This document shows, piece by piece, positions 33,506 to 42,393 of a DNA stretch of 64,000 bases (positions within the stretch are counted from its first letter, which is position 1; each line of letters begins with the position of its first letter). The position numbers and the translations under genes were made by a program. This DNA comes from Gammaproteobacteria bacterium (GTDB taxonomy: Bacteria; Pseudomonadota; Gammaproteobacteria; HTCC5015). The notes beneath the pieces are model-generated. The model was not told the DNA's origin. It searched no databases and was given only the letters and a program-made list of their open reading frames with translations. The stretch is from assembly GCA_028284675.1 (NCBI GenBank), contig JANQRI010000041.1, positions 53,848-117,847 of the forward strand, given 5' to 3'.

Positions 33506-36100
33506 ATGGCGATACAGGACACGACTAGCACAGTTTCCAGCAACAGCGGGCAGAGCGGCATTATGACCGGTGCAGACCCCGGTATGTCGGCCGAATGGCT
33601 GTTTCAGCAGCGTCTGGCGCAGGTTGCGCCGCTTCCGGTTGCACCGGCCCCCACGGTAACCACCCCCGTCACGCCCGGTGGCCAGTTGATGCCGGCGCCG
33701 ATAATTTTGAACCCCAATGCCCCGCAGAATAAGCAGCCGCAACCGGGATATGAGCTGGCACCCTATACTCCGCCCGAAATAACAATACCCACAATTACGC
33801 CCAAGCCCGTTGAATCGCCGGGCACCGTGCAGGGTGCCGGCCGTTCATCAGTGACCGGTACTTTGCAGCCCACGACTTCAAGCCCAGTGACCGCACCGGC
33901 CCCAACCAATATTGCTGTGCTGAATCAGGGATTGAGCCAAATTTCCCAAACCTTACGTCTGGAGTTATTAAGCCCGGCGGCACAATTGAAAATCAATCAG
34001 TATGCAGATCAAAGCATGGGTTTGAATACCCAATACGCATTGGGCTTACAAACTCCAGGTGATGGCAATCATTTGGCATTGGTGGGTTCTCTTAAAGATC
34101 TGATCGGTCTTTTCTCGCAAGCAAACAATGCACAGTTTTTTACACCGATGCTGAACTCTGATGCCAGTGTGGCTTTAAAAGGTTTACAACAACGCTATAA
34201 ACAGGCACTTAATACAGAAGCAGGTCAGGTTGCACTGAACCATACCCGGGCAGAGTTGAAACAGCTGGAAGCAGCGAGTGCGCCCGGTTACCAAAGTTTT
34301 AAGCAGCTGTATCCGAACTTAAGTTTGAGCACGGTAGTGGATCGTTCTAATTCCTTTAAAAACGGTGCGATGGTAAATCAGCGTTCCGATGCAGAGGGTG
34401 CGGGGCTGGATAAACCGTATGTGTTTGAATTTAATTATCCGGTGTCGTTCAGTCACGGTAAAACACGCGATGTTGCGGTTAACTTGGTTGGTTCATTGAG
34501 CGACTTAGGGCCGTTTATTGCAGCCGGTGGTTATAGCTGGTTGCAGGCTCAGGGATTTCAGCCCAAGGCAGGCGCAGACCTAACACCGGAAAAACTGATC
34601 GGTAAATATCAAACTGCAAAAGCTGATTCAGGTTTGATTCGTGATTCCGGTGCATTAACCGGGGCTTCAGCCGGAGCATTGGAGCGGGCAAACTGGAAAC
34701 GGGCTTACGAAGAAGCGCAGGCTGCGTTCAGGCAGTTTCAACAAAACCGTTTGGGGCGTTGGGATACGCAACAGGCATTACAAAAACTACGTAATCAGTT
34801 TGCGCACCCATTAGAGCGGCAGTTGTTCGACCGGTTGGTATCCGGTGCAGCGTTCAGTCCGGAGGTTGCCGGTTTGATGCAGCAGTTGGCCGGTACCGGT
34901 CCGGTTTCAGCTACTGCAGGCAGTGGTTCAGGCTCATCAGCCGGTGGTCAGCCTTTCCGGCCCCTGGAGGGCGCCGATATCAGTGGTGGCGTATTCAGCT
35001 GGTTGCAAAAATCCCGTCAACAGGAGCAGGATCTTGATGAAGGTGATCAGCAGGCCGTATTACAGTTAAAACAAAAAGTGTTCGAAGCGGTGTTTGACTG
35101 GTTTGCATCGGCGAGTAATGATGAGAAAAGATTAATAATCCGGCGTCTGATTGAAGTCAGCCAGATCGGACAAAGTTCACCGCCGCAGGCAACTGATGTG
35201 GATCAACGAACGCTATCAGATGGAATAATCCAGCATGATAAACCCGAAGAAGTGCTGCTTTTGATGACCCAATTGTCGGATGCAGAGCTGGTGATTGAAA
35301 AGGCGCCGGCTTTGTTTGATACGATCCGCCGGACGATGGGGCGTGACCGAACCAATAGTGCAGTGATTGCCGCGGCATTCGGTCACTGGGCGTTATCGTT
35401 AACAGAATATGATCAGGCCTGGGCGGCAATGTCTTCTCCGCAAGCTACATCATCAGAGTCAGATTGGGAACGGCCGACGGCGAAGCAGTGGCGGCAGCAG
35501 CTAAATCAGGCAGGTGTAACAGTATTTCTAAGTAATGGCATGGAGAGTATGAATGAAAGTGCCCCTACTATCGACCAGATGTTAAGGATATTACTCGGTG
35601 ATAGCAGCAAAAATATGCAAGGCGCGGCCATACTTCAGACAATGTATGCAAAGCTAAAAACAGAATATCCTCACATTCCTGAAAATGTGCTACAAGAAAA
35701 CTTTTTCGCATTTCTTGTATATGCACCCAGAAAACATGTGTTTCCGGATTTAAGTGCGGCCGACCGCTTGTATGCAGACTTTAACCGGAATCAAGGCGAC
35801 TTCAAAAATCAAAATTTTTCCGGTATTTGGTTGGTGCATGCCGATCTAAGGGGTATGGATTTCACTGGGGCAGACTTTACCGGTGCGAGTCTGCAGTTTG
35901 CGAATTTTTCAAATGCGAATTTGTCGCACGCGAATTTAAAAGGTGCAACATTGCTTTTTACTCAGTTGCCCAAGCAAGCTCACCAAAAAGAGGGGCTGCG
36001 TCAAGACAATAAGTTGGTCCAGTTTTTGAGAGATTTTATGCTTGTTACGGCTGAAATGGGAGAGGTTTTCTTTGACCGTGTTAGCTCTAACTCCGATTAG
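33506..36100 (+). CDS. Modular effector-like protein with pentapeptide-repeat C-terminus
   Basis: 864 aa paralogue of the preceding gene. Residues 1-280 match it closely, with identical DNA over long stretches such as the segment encoding LMPAPIILNPNAPQNKQPQ. A second, more diverged module follows (about 290-370, LVGSLSDLGPFIAAGGYSW). After that the protein is unrelated: a long helical region (about 390-760, for example WKRAYEEAQAAFRQFQQNRL) and a run of pentapeptide repeats at about 765-822 (DFTGADFTGASLQFANFSNA). There is no signal peptide and no transmembrane helix. Sharing a front half while differing at the back is the hallmark of polymorphic effectors or toxins. No immunity gene or secretion gene is seen beside it. 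Confidence 0.8.
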   Translation: MAIQDTTSTVSSNSGQSGIMTGADPGMSAEWLFQQRLAQVAPLPVAPAPTVTTPVTPGGQLMPAPIILNPNAPQNKQPQPGYELAPYTPPEITIPTITPKPVESPGTVQGAGRSSVTGTLQPTTSSPVTAPAPTNIAVLNQGLSQISQTLRLELLSPAAQLKINQYADQSMGLNTQYALGLQTPGDGNHLALVGSLKDLIGLFSQANNAQFFTPMLNSDASVALKGLQQRYKQALNTEAGQVALNHTRAELKQLEAASAPGYQSFKQLYPNLSLSTVVDRSNSFKNGAMVNQRSDAEGAGLDKPYVFEFNYPVSFSHGKTRDVAVNLVGSLSDLGPFIAAGGYSWLQAQGFQPKAGADLTPEKLIGKYQTAKADSGLIRDSGALTGASAGALERANWKRAYEEAQAAFRQFQQNRLGRWDTQQALQKLRNQFAHPLERQLFDRLVSGAAFSPEVAGLMQQLAGTGPVSATAGSGSGSSAGGQPFRPLEGADISGGVFSWLQKSRQQEQDLDEGDQQAVLQLKQKVFEAVFDWFASASNDEKRLIIRRLIEVSQIGQSSPPQATDVDQRTLSDGIIQHDKPEEVLLLMTQLSDAELVIEKAPALFDTIRRTMGRDRTNSAVIAAAFGHWALSLTEYDQAWAAMSSPQATSSESDWERPTAKQWRQQLNQAGVTVFLSNGMESMNESAPTIDQMLRILLGDSSKNMQGAAILQTMYAKLKTEYPHIPENVLQENFFAFLVYAPRKHVFPDLSAADRLYADFNRNQGDFKNQNFSGIWLVHADLRGMDFTGADFTGASLQFANFSNANLSHANLKGATLLFTQLPKQAHQKEGLRQDNKLVQFLRDFMLVTAEMGEVFFDRVSSNSD

Positions 36101-36259
36101 CTTTTTCGGCCTGTTTCCATTTCTGATAAAAAACCGGTGAACATTACTGAGTGTTTCTTTATATTTGAGGTATTTCACTGCATAAGCGCAAAAAGCGTTT
36201 ATTTCCGCTGATTTCCCGCTACAATGCGGATCTTTTTTTGTAACGATTCCCGGGACCTG

Positions 36260-37519
36260 ATGGACAAACTGATAATCAACGGCGGCCGCCCGCTGGACGG
36301 CGCGATTCGCATTTCCGGTGCGAAAAACGCGGTATTGCCGATTCTGGCCGGTACGCTGCTGGCCGAAGGGCCGGTAACCGTATCGAATGTCCCGCATCTG
36401 AACGATGTGACAACCACCGTATCGCTGCTGGGGCGCATGGGGGTGGACCTGGTTGTTGACGAAAAGCTGAATATTGAGGTCGACCCGCAGACCATCAAAG
36501 AGTTTTGTGCGCCGTATGAGCTGGTGAAAACCATGCGGGCGTCAATTCTGGTATTAGGGCCGCTGCTTGCACGTTATGGTCGCGCGGAAGTGTCGCTACC
36601 CGGCGGTTGTGCGATCGGTTCACGGCCGGTGGATCTGCATATTAAAGGTCTACAGGCCATGGGGGCAGAGATTGACGTGCAAAACGGTTATATCCTGGCG
36701 AAAGCCAAGCGTTTGCGCGGGGCCAAACTGGTGATGGATACCGTGACCGTAACCGGGACTGAAAATCTGCTGATGGCGGCGACGCTGGCTGAGGGTGAAA
36801 CCATTATTGAAAATGCAGCCCGTGAACCCGAAGTGGTGGATCTGGCGGATTTTCTGAACAAAATGGGCGCGCAGATCAGTGGTGCGGGGACGCCGACGAT
36901 TACCGTAAAAGGCGTTGATTCCTTAAAAGGTGTGCGCTACCGGGTGTTGCCGGACCGGATTGAAACCGGTACTTATCTGGTTGCGGCCGCAATTACCGGC
37001 GGGCGGATCAAAGTAAAAGATACGGACCCGAAATTATTGGACTCTGTGATCGTCAAGTTGCGCGATGCCGGCGCAAAAATAACTCTCGGTGATGACTGGA
37101 TCGAACTGGATATGCAGGGTCGCCGGCCGCAGGCAGTGACGGTGAAAACCGCACCGTACCCGGCGTTTCCAACGGATATGCAGGCACAGTTTACCGCCCT
37201 GAATGTGGTTGCTGAAGGAACCGGCTCAGTCACTGAAAATGTATTTGAAAACCGCTTTATGCACGTACAGGAAATGCAGCGCATGGGTGCCGATGTGCGG
37301 GTTGAGGGAAAAACGGCATTAACCCGCGGCGTGAAAAATTTAAACGGTGCGCAGGTGATGGCGACCGATCTGCGCGCATCTGCGAGCCTTATTATCGCCG
37401 GGCTGGTTGCAAATGGCGAAACCGTGGTTGATCGTATTTATCATATAGACCGGGGATATGAAGCGATCGAGGAAAAACTCTCACAATTAGGCGGTAAAAT
37501 ACGCCGTATTGCGGTCTGA
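36260..37519 (+). CDS. murA: UDP-N-acetylglucosamine 1-carboxyvinyltransferase
   Basis: First committed enzyme of peptidoglycan synthesis, transferring enolpyruvate from PEP to UDP-GlcNAc; 419 aa from ATG 36260. The N-terminus MDKLIINGGRPLDG and the catalytic Cys117 in LPGGCAIGSRPVDLH (fosfomycin target) are intact. The C-terminal RGYEAIEEKLSQLG is typical. The frame is open 12 codons upstream, but ATG 36260 gives the standard start. It leads a run with hisG, a DAHP synthase, hisD and hisC. Confidence 0.97.
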   Translation: MDKLIINGGRPLDGAIRISGAKNAVLPILAGTLLAEGPVTVSNVPHLNDVTTTVSLLGRMGVDLVVDEKLNIEVDPQTIKEFCAPYELVKTMRASILVLGPLLARYGRAEVSLPGGCAIGSRPVDLHIKGLQAMGAEIDVQNGYILAKAKRLRGAKLVMDTVTVTGTENLLMAATLAEGETIIENAAREPEVVDLADFLNKMGAQISGAGTPTITVKGVDSLKGVRYRVLPDRIETGTYLVAAAITGGRIKVKDTDPKLLDSVIVKLRDAGAKITLGDDWIELDMQGRRPQAVTVKTAPYPAFPTDMQAQFTALNVVAEGTGSVTENVFENRFMHVQEMQRMGADVRVEGKTALTRGVKNLNGAQVMATDLRASASLIIAGLVANGETVVDRIYHIDRGYEAIEEKLSQLGGKIRRIAV

Positions 37520-37530
37520 CCGGAGTTATA

Positions 37531-38163
37531 GTGGAAACTTTAACAATCGCGTTATCAAAAGGGCGTATCCTGAAAGAAACGTTGCCGTTGCTGGAAAAAG
37601 CCGGTATCCAGTTGCTGGAGAATCCGGATACCAGCCGTAAACTGATCCTGGATACTTCTGATCCGGCGGTTAAACTGGTGATTATCCGGGCGTCTGATGT
37701 ACCGACCTATGTGCAGTATGGTGCTGCTGATATTGGTATCGCCGGTAAGGATGTACTGATGGAGCATGGCGGTGACGGTTTGTACGAACCACTGGATTTA
37801 AATATTGCAAATTGCCGCCTGATGGTGGCAGGCCGGACAGAAGCGGATTCTGGCCAGCGGCGTTTGCGGGTTGCGACCAAGTATGTCAACGTGACCCGGG
37901 ATTATTTTGCGGCCGGTGGTTCTCAGGTTGAAATCATTAAGTTATACGGTTCGATGGAACTCGCACCGCTGGTCGGCCTGGCGGATATCATTGTTGATCT
38001 GGTTGATACCGGCAATACACTGAAAGCGAACGGTTTGGAACCGATGGAAAAAATCGCGGATATTTCCTCGCGATTAATTGTCAATAAAGCTTCAATGAAA
38101 ATGAAACATGCGAAAGTACAGGGCTTTATTGATACACTGACTACAATTGTTAACCCGGCATAA
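37531..38163 (+). CDS. hisG: ATP phosphoribosyltransferase, short form
   Basis: First enzyme of histidine biosynthesis, 210 aa, which joins PRPP and ATP. The length shows the short HisG_S form, which lacks the C-terminal regulatory domain and needs HisZ as partner; hisZ is not in the window. Motifs: TIALSKGRILKETLPLL at the start and the PRPP loop DIIVDLVDTGNTLKANGL. The start is GTG 37531, eleven bases after murA. Confidence 0.96.
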   Translation: METLTIALSKGRILKETLPLLEKAGIQLLENPDTSRKLILDTSDPAVKLVIIRASDVPTYVQYGAADIGIAGKDVLMEHGGDGLYEPLDLNIANCRLMVAGRTEADSGQRRLRVATKYVNVTRDYFAAGGSQVEIIKLYGSMELAPLVGLADIIVDLVDTGNTLKANGLEPMEKIADISSRLIVNKASMKMKHAKVQGFIDTLTTIVNPA

Positions 38164-38167
38164 TGCG

Positions 38168-39250
38168 ATGAAATATAAAACCGATAATTTAAATGTTACT
38201 GAAATACGCGAGGTTTCCACACCATCGGAAGTGCATCGCGAATACCCGATTAGTGAAAAGGCGGCAAAGACTGTTTACCAGGCGCGTCAGGAGATTCACG
38301 ATATTCTGGCAGAGAAAGACGATCGCCTGCTGGTTGTGATCGGCCCTTGTTCGATTCACGATACCAAAGCGGCGATGGAATATGCCGGGCGCCTGAAAAA
38401 ACTGCGGGACAAGCTTAGCAAACACTTATGTATCGTGATGCGCGTCTATTTTGAGAAGCCGCGTACGACGGTTGGCTGGAAAGGCCTGATTAACGATCCG
38501 GAGCTGAACGACAGCTTTGAAATCAACAAAGGTCTGCGACTCGCGCGCAAACTGTTGCTGGATCTGGCCGAGCTTGGCCTGCCGACCGGGACAGAGTTTC
38601 TGGATCTGATTACACCACAGTATTTTTCCGATTTGATCAGTTGGGGCGCCATTGGCGCGCGTACCACTGAAAGCCAGGGGCATCGTGAACTGGCTTCTGG
38701 TTTATCCTGCCCGATCGGATTTAAAAACGGTACTGATGGCACCGTACAGATTGCAGTTGATGCGATTCGTTCGGCTGCACGGCCGCACAGTTTTCTCGGC
38801 GTGACCGGGGAAGGGCATTCGGCAATTGTGCGTACGACCGGTAATAGGGATTGTCATGTGATTCTGCGCGGTGGCAAACATCCGAATTACGATGCGGCGA
38901 GTGTGGACGATGCCGCTGCATTGCTGGAGAAAGTTAATTTGTCTGCGCGCATTATGATCGATACCAGTCATGCAAACAGCCGTAAGATTCCGGAGCGGCA
39001 GATTGATGTCGGCCATAATATCGGTCGCCAGCTGGCTGCCGGTGAACAGCGTATTTTCGGAGTGATGAGTGAAAGCCATCTGGTTGCCGGAAATCAGAGT
39101 GTAAAGCCGGGTAAAGCCTTGACATATGGTCAGAGTATTACCGATGGTTGTCTCGGTTGGGAAGATACCGTGCCTTTGCTGGAAAATTTCGCAGACAGCG
39201 TGCGCGAGCGACGTGAGTTTCTGGGCGTCAAAACAGCGAGCACTGCGTGA
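38168..39250 (+). CDS. 3-deoxy-7-phosphoheptulonate synthase (class I DAHP synthase)
   Basis: 360 aa class I-alpha DAHP synthase (AroF/G/H type), condensing PEP and erythrose-4-phosphate at the entry of aromatic amino-acid synthesis. Motifs: LLVVIGPCSIHDTKAAMEYA, VYFEKPRTTVGWKGLIND, GARTTESQGHRELASGLS and PIGFKNGTDG. ATG 38168 starts four bases after the hisG stop. It sits between hisG and hisD, unlike the usual hisGDC order, so histidine and aromatic genes share one transcript. Which isoenzyme (Phe, Tyr or Trp inhibited) cannot be told by eye. Confidence 0.94.
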   Translation: MKYKTDNLNVTEIREVSTPSEVHREYPISEKAAKTVYQARQEIHDILAEKDDRLLVVIGPCSIHDTKAAMEYAGRLKKLRDKLSKHLCIVMRVYFEKPRTTVGWKGLINDPELNDSFEINKGLRLARKLLLDLAELGLPTGTEFLDLITPQYFSDLISWGAIGARTTESQGHRELASGLSCPIGFKNGTDGTVQIAVDAIRSAARPHSFLGVTGEGHSAIVRTTGNRDCHVILRGGKHPNYDAASVDDAAALLEKVNLSARIMIDTSHANSRKIPERQIDVGHNIGRQLAAGEQRIFGVMSESHLVAGNQSVKPGKALTYGQSITDGCLGWEDTVPLLENFADSVRERREFLGVKTASTA

Positions 39251-39283
39251 TATTCTTTTTTAACAGCTGGCAATACCTGTTCG

Positions 39284-40597
39284 ATGGTTCAGCTTAAAAC
39301 CTTAGATACGCAGCATAAAGATTTCGACAGCGAGCTGAATGCCCTGCTGTCACGTCAGGCTGTGGATGACCGATCCATGGTCAATACGGTCAGTGATATT
39401 ATCAATGATGTGCGTACGCGCGGTGATCAGGCAGTGCTTGATTATACCCGCCGCTTTGATGGTTTCGAAGCGGACTCAATGACCGCACTGGAGATGCCGC
39501 CGACAAGACTGCAACAGGCGTTGTCGGCAATTGCGCCGGAGCAGCGTGCGGCTCTTGAGGAGGCGGCTGCACGTATTCGTGAATACGCCGAGCATCAGAA
39601 GTTACAGTCATGGAGCTATGAAGACGATCACGGCAATATGTTGGGCCAGCAGATTCAGCCGCTGGAGCGTGTCGGGCTGTATGTGCCCGGTGGTAAAGCG
39701 GCATATCCGTCTTCGGTGTTAATGAATGCGATACCGGCAAAAACAGCCGGAGTAAACGAATTGATTATGGTTGTGCCGACACCGGCCGGTGTAGTGAACG
39801 AACTGGTACTTGCCGCGGCGGCGATTGCCGGTGTTGACAGAGTATTTAATATTGGCGGCGCACAGGCAGTGGCAGCGCTGGCTTACGGTACGGACAGCAT
39901 TCCCCGTGTTGATAAAATTGTTGGCCCCGGAAATATCTATGTCGCAACCGCAAAACGATTGGTGTTCGGTGCGGTCGGTATCGATATGGTGGCCGGGCCG
40001 TCGGAAATCGTGATTGTCTGTGACGGTCAGAGTGATCCGGACTGGATTGCGATGGATTTGTTTTCCCAGGCGGAGCATGATGAAGCCGCACAGGCGATTC
40101 TGATAACAGATGACACCGCGTTTCTGGATTCGGTGTCGGTCAGTATAGACAAACTGATCGGTACTATGGAGCGTAAAGATATTATTACTGCATCATTGCA
40201 GAGCCGTGGTGCATTTATCAAGGTTAAGGACCTTTCGCAGGCGATTGATATTGTCAACAGAATTGCGCCTGAACATCTAGAGTTGTCGATTGAAAATCCG
40301 GCCAGGTGGACAGATGAAATCAAACATGCCGGCGCGATTTTTCTTGGCCGGTATTCTGCCGAGGTATTGGGTGACTACTGTGCCGGTCCGAATCATGTAT
40401 TGCCGACATCCGGTACCGCGCGGTTTGCATCACCGCTGGGGGTTTATGATTTTCAAAAACGCTCCAGTGTGGTGTTATGTTCGCCGTCCGGTGCGGGTGA
40501 ATTGGCAGCAACCGCATCGATACTCGCGCGCGGCGAAGGTTTGACCGCGCATGCCAGAGCCGCCGAATACCGTCTGAACCGGAAAAACGATACATAG
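39284..40597 (+). CDS. hisD: Histidinol dehydrogenase
   Basis: 437 aa zinc enzyme catalysing the last two oxidations of histidine synthesis. Signature segments: VGLYVPGGKAAYPSSVLMNA, GGAQAVAALAYGT, VDKIVGPGNIYVATAKR, VAGPSEIVIV and the zinc/His region SQAEHDEAAQAI. The C-terminal GPNHVLPTSGTARFASPLG is also intact. It follows the DAHP synthase gene by 33 bases and precedes hisC by 79 bases. Confidence 0.97.
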   Translation: MVQLKTLDTQHKDFDSELNALLSRQAVDDRSMVNTVSDIINDVRTRGDQAVLDYTRRFDGFEADSMTALEMPPTRLQQALSAIAPEQRAALEEAAARIREYAEHQKLQSWSYEDDHGNMLGQQIQPLERVGLYVPGGKAAYPSSVLMNAIPAKTAGVNELIMVVPTPAGVVNELVLAAAAIAGVDRVFNIGGAQAVAALAYGTDSIPRVDKIVGPGNIYVATAKRLVFGAVGIDMVAGPSEIVIVCDGQSDPDWIAMDLFSQAEHDEAAQAILITDDTAFLDSVSVSIDKLIGTMERKDIITASLQSRGAFIKVKDLSQAIDIVNRIAPEHLELSIENPARWTDEIKHAGAIFLGRYSAEVLGDYCAGPNHVLPTSGTARFASPLGVYDFQKRSSVVLCSPSGAGELAATASILARGEGLTAHARAAEYRLNRKNDT

Positions 40598-40676
40598 ATT
40601 TTTACAGGCGCCTTGATGTAGGGTGCTAAGCGGTTTGGTATATATCTGAAAATCCGGAACCTCAAAACTTCACAAC

Positions 40677-41777
40677 ATGATCAAACAAACCATTGCAGAT
40701 AAAGTGGCGCAACTGATCCGGCCGGAGCTGCGTGCAATGCAGGCTTATACGGTCCAATCTGCAGAAGGCCTGATTAAACTGGATGCGATGGAGAGCCCAT
40801 ATGTTTTGCCGGCTGAATTGACTGATGCCTGGCTCACAACTTTACAAAGCGTTGAATTAAATCGTTACCCCGATCCGGCCGCTTCAGACCTCGTTACACA
40901 ATTGCGTAAAACCATGCGCATCCCGGTCGCATTGGAAATTATTCCGGGTAACGGTTCCGATGAGTTGATTCAATTGTTGTGTGCCGCAGTGATTGATACA
41001 CCGCAGTCCACTGCAGGCAAGCCGGTTGTGCTTGCACCCGAGCCGGGGTTTGTGATGTACCGTATTCTTGCCGCCGCAACCGGTCTGAAATATGTCGGCG
41101 TGCCGTTGCAATCGAGTAATTTTGAGTTGGATGAGACTGCGATGCTGGCGGCGATTGAGGAATATCAGCCGGCATTGATTTTTTTAGCTTATCCGAACAA
41201 TCCAACCGGGAATTTGTTTGATGCTGATGTGATCGACAAAATTATCCGGCAGGCGCCGGGGTTGGTGATTATTGATGAAGCCTACCAGCCGTTTGCCGAA
41301 ACCAGTTTCTTGGATCAAATAGAGCAATACGATAATGCCTTGCTAATGCGAACGGTATCAAAGCTTGGGCTGGCCGGCATCCGGTTCGGATATCTGGTCG
41401 GTAAACCTGAATGGATCACTGAGCTAAACAAGCTGCGCCTGCCGTACAATATCAATTCATTAACCCAGGCGACAGCCGGCTTTGCACTGGAGCATTTCGA
41501 GGTATTCGAACAACAGGCTGCTTTAATACGCGAGGAGCGTCAGCGTTTGTTTGATGCATTATCTGCAATCGACGGCATACAAGCGTTCCCGAGCCGGGCA
41601 AATTTTATTTTATTTAAAGTCACATCCGGCGATGCAGATCGGATTTTTGCCGGATTAAAACAACACGGGGTGCTGATCAAAAATGCATCCGCAACTGTAC
41701 CGGATTGTCTGCGTGTCACGGTCGGTAATGCTGAAGAGAATGCCAAATTTTTGCAGGCATTGCTGGAGTCTTTGTAA
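40677..41777 (+). CDS. hisC: Histidinol-phosphate aminotransferase
   Basis: 366 aa PLP enzyme of fold type I. The PLP Lys is in TVSKLGLAGIRFGYLVG, preceded by LIFLAYPNNPTGNLF and VIIDEAYQPFA, all standard for HisC. It closes the murA-his run. The next 616 bases hold no housekeeping gene but several repeats and the promoter of the first EF-hand gene. Confidence 0.95.
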   Translation: MIKQTIADKVAQLIRPELRAMQAYTVQSAEGLIKLDAMESPYVLPAELTDAWLTTLQSVELNRYPDPAASDLVTQLRKTMRIPVALEIIPGNGSDELIQLLCAAVIDTPQSTAGKPVVLAPEPGFVMYRILAAATGLKYVGVPLQSSNFELDETAMLAAIEEYQPALIFLAYPNNPTGNLFDADVIDKIIRQAPGLVIIDEAYQPFAETSFLDQIEQYDNALLMRTVSKLGLAGIRFGYLVGKPEWITELNKLRLPYNINSLTQATAGFALEHFEVFEQQAALIREERQRLFDALSAIDGIQAFPSRANFILFKVTSGDADRIFAGLKQHGVLIKNASATVPDCLRVTVGNAEENAKFLQALLESL

Positions 41778-41821
41778 GCTACTGAATTTTATAGATAATC
41801 GCGTGGGCAGCAGTTACCACC

Positions 41822-41906
41822 AAAGTTATATATTACCAAAGCAAAGTAATACATATACCGCTTTCGCATAATACAGGGTGATGTTAAGAGCCTGTATAAT
41901 GTTTAT
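41822..41906 (+). promoter_or_regulatory. Duplicated promoter region, copy A
   Basis: About 85 bases that align with 43005-43089 at roughly three in four positions, sharing an AAAGCAAAGTA block and a TATAAT (41895-41900) preceded by TG. The -35 region (TACAGG at 17 bases) is weak in both copies. It is about 490 bases upstream of the first EF-hand gene because the palindrome, several short hairpins and the MITE-like element now lie between. Confidence 0.55.
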
Positions 41907-41977
41907 GAGAACTCTGATTAATTCGTCCCTGAATAATCAGAGCACGAAAAAGAAAAAATGTGATTTTTCTTTTTCTT

Positions 41978-42009
41978 CATTTTTCAAACACTATAGTGTT
42001 TGAAAAATG
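41978..42009. repeat. Perfect 32-bp palindrome
   Basis: Bases 41978-42009 read the same on both strands (centre CACTATAGTG, arms CATTTTTCAAA). Just after it come AGGAAACT / AGTTTCCT (42030-42037 and 42051-42058) and an AAAAAACC / GGTTTTTT hairpin near 42105-42125. The palindrome has no loop, so it is more likely a protein site or remnant junction than a terminator. Confidence 0.7.
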
Positions 42010-42169
42010 GCGGTGCGTCCCTGCACCACAGGAAACTCTGAATAAATCAAAGTTTCCTTAAAAATCGTTGCTGGTTAAGATATACCACCGAATACTTTTA
42101 AGCGAAAAAACCATTGGTTTTTTGCGCTCATAAATTTAGGCTTGTCTGTTAAGCGCTCATGTTTTTTAC

Positions 42170-42313
42170 ATGAACCTATCTCAAAATTAAAGATTTTGCT
42201 TTCAGGTTAGGCGCGCGACAGACGAAAAGCGGAGTTTACACGCAGTAAATGAGTATTTGAGGAGGAGCGCAACGACGCATGGAAGTGAAAGATCAATTTT
42301 GAGATAGGTTCAT
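42170..42313. mobile_element. MITE-like element with 19-bp terminal inverted repeats
   Basis: A 144-base element with perfect ends ATGAACCTATCTCAAAATT (42170-42188) and its exact complement at 42295-42313. It has no coding capacity and its interior is richer in GC (GCGCGCGACAGACG). This is the structure of a non-autonomous miniature transposon. A clear target duplication was not found; TA flanks are possible. It lies 80 bases before the first EF-hand gene. Confidence 0.75.
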
Positions 42314-42393
42314 ATTGCTTGTGTGCAATTAAGCCTTACCCGATTGTCTCGCAGACATTGCGATGTCTGTCCAAAATATTAGGAGAAAAAATC

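Noticed and set aside
42319..42393. Longer N-terminus for EF-hand protein A
   Set aside because: ATG 42394 has a good AGGAG and aligns with protein B; the upstream part begins in the MITE flank.
41778..42393. tRNA or structured RNA gene in the repeat-rich gap
   Set aside because: No cloverleaf or T-loop sequence is seen; the structures are simple palindromes and inverted repeats.
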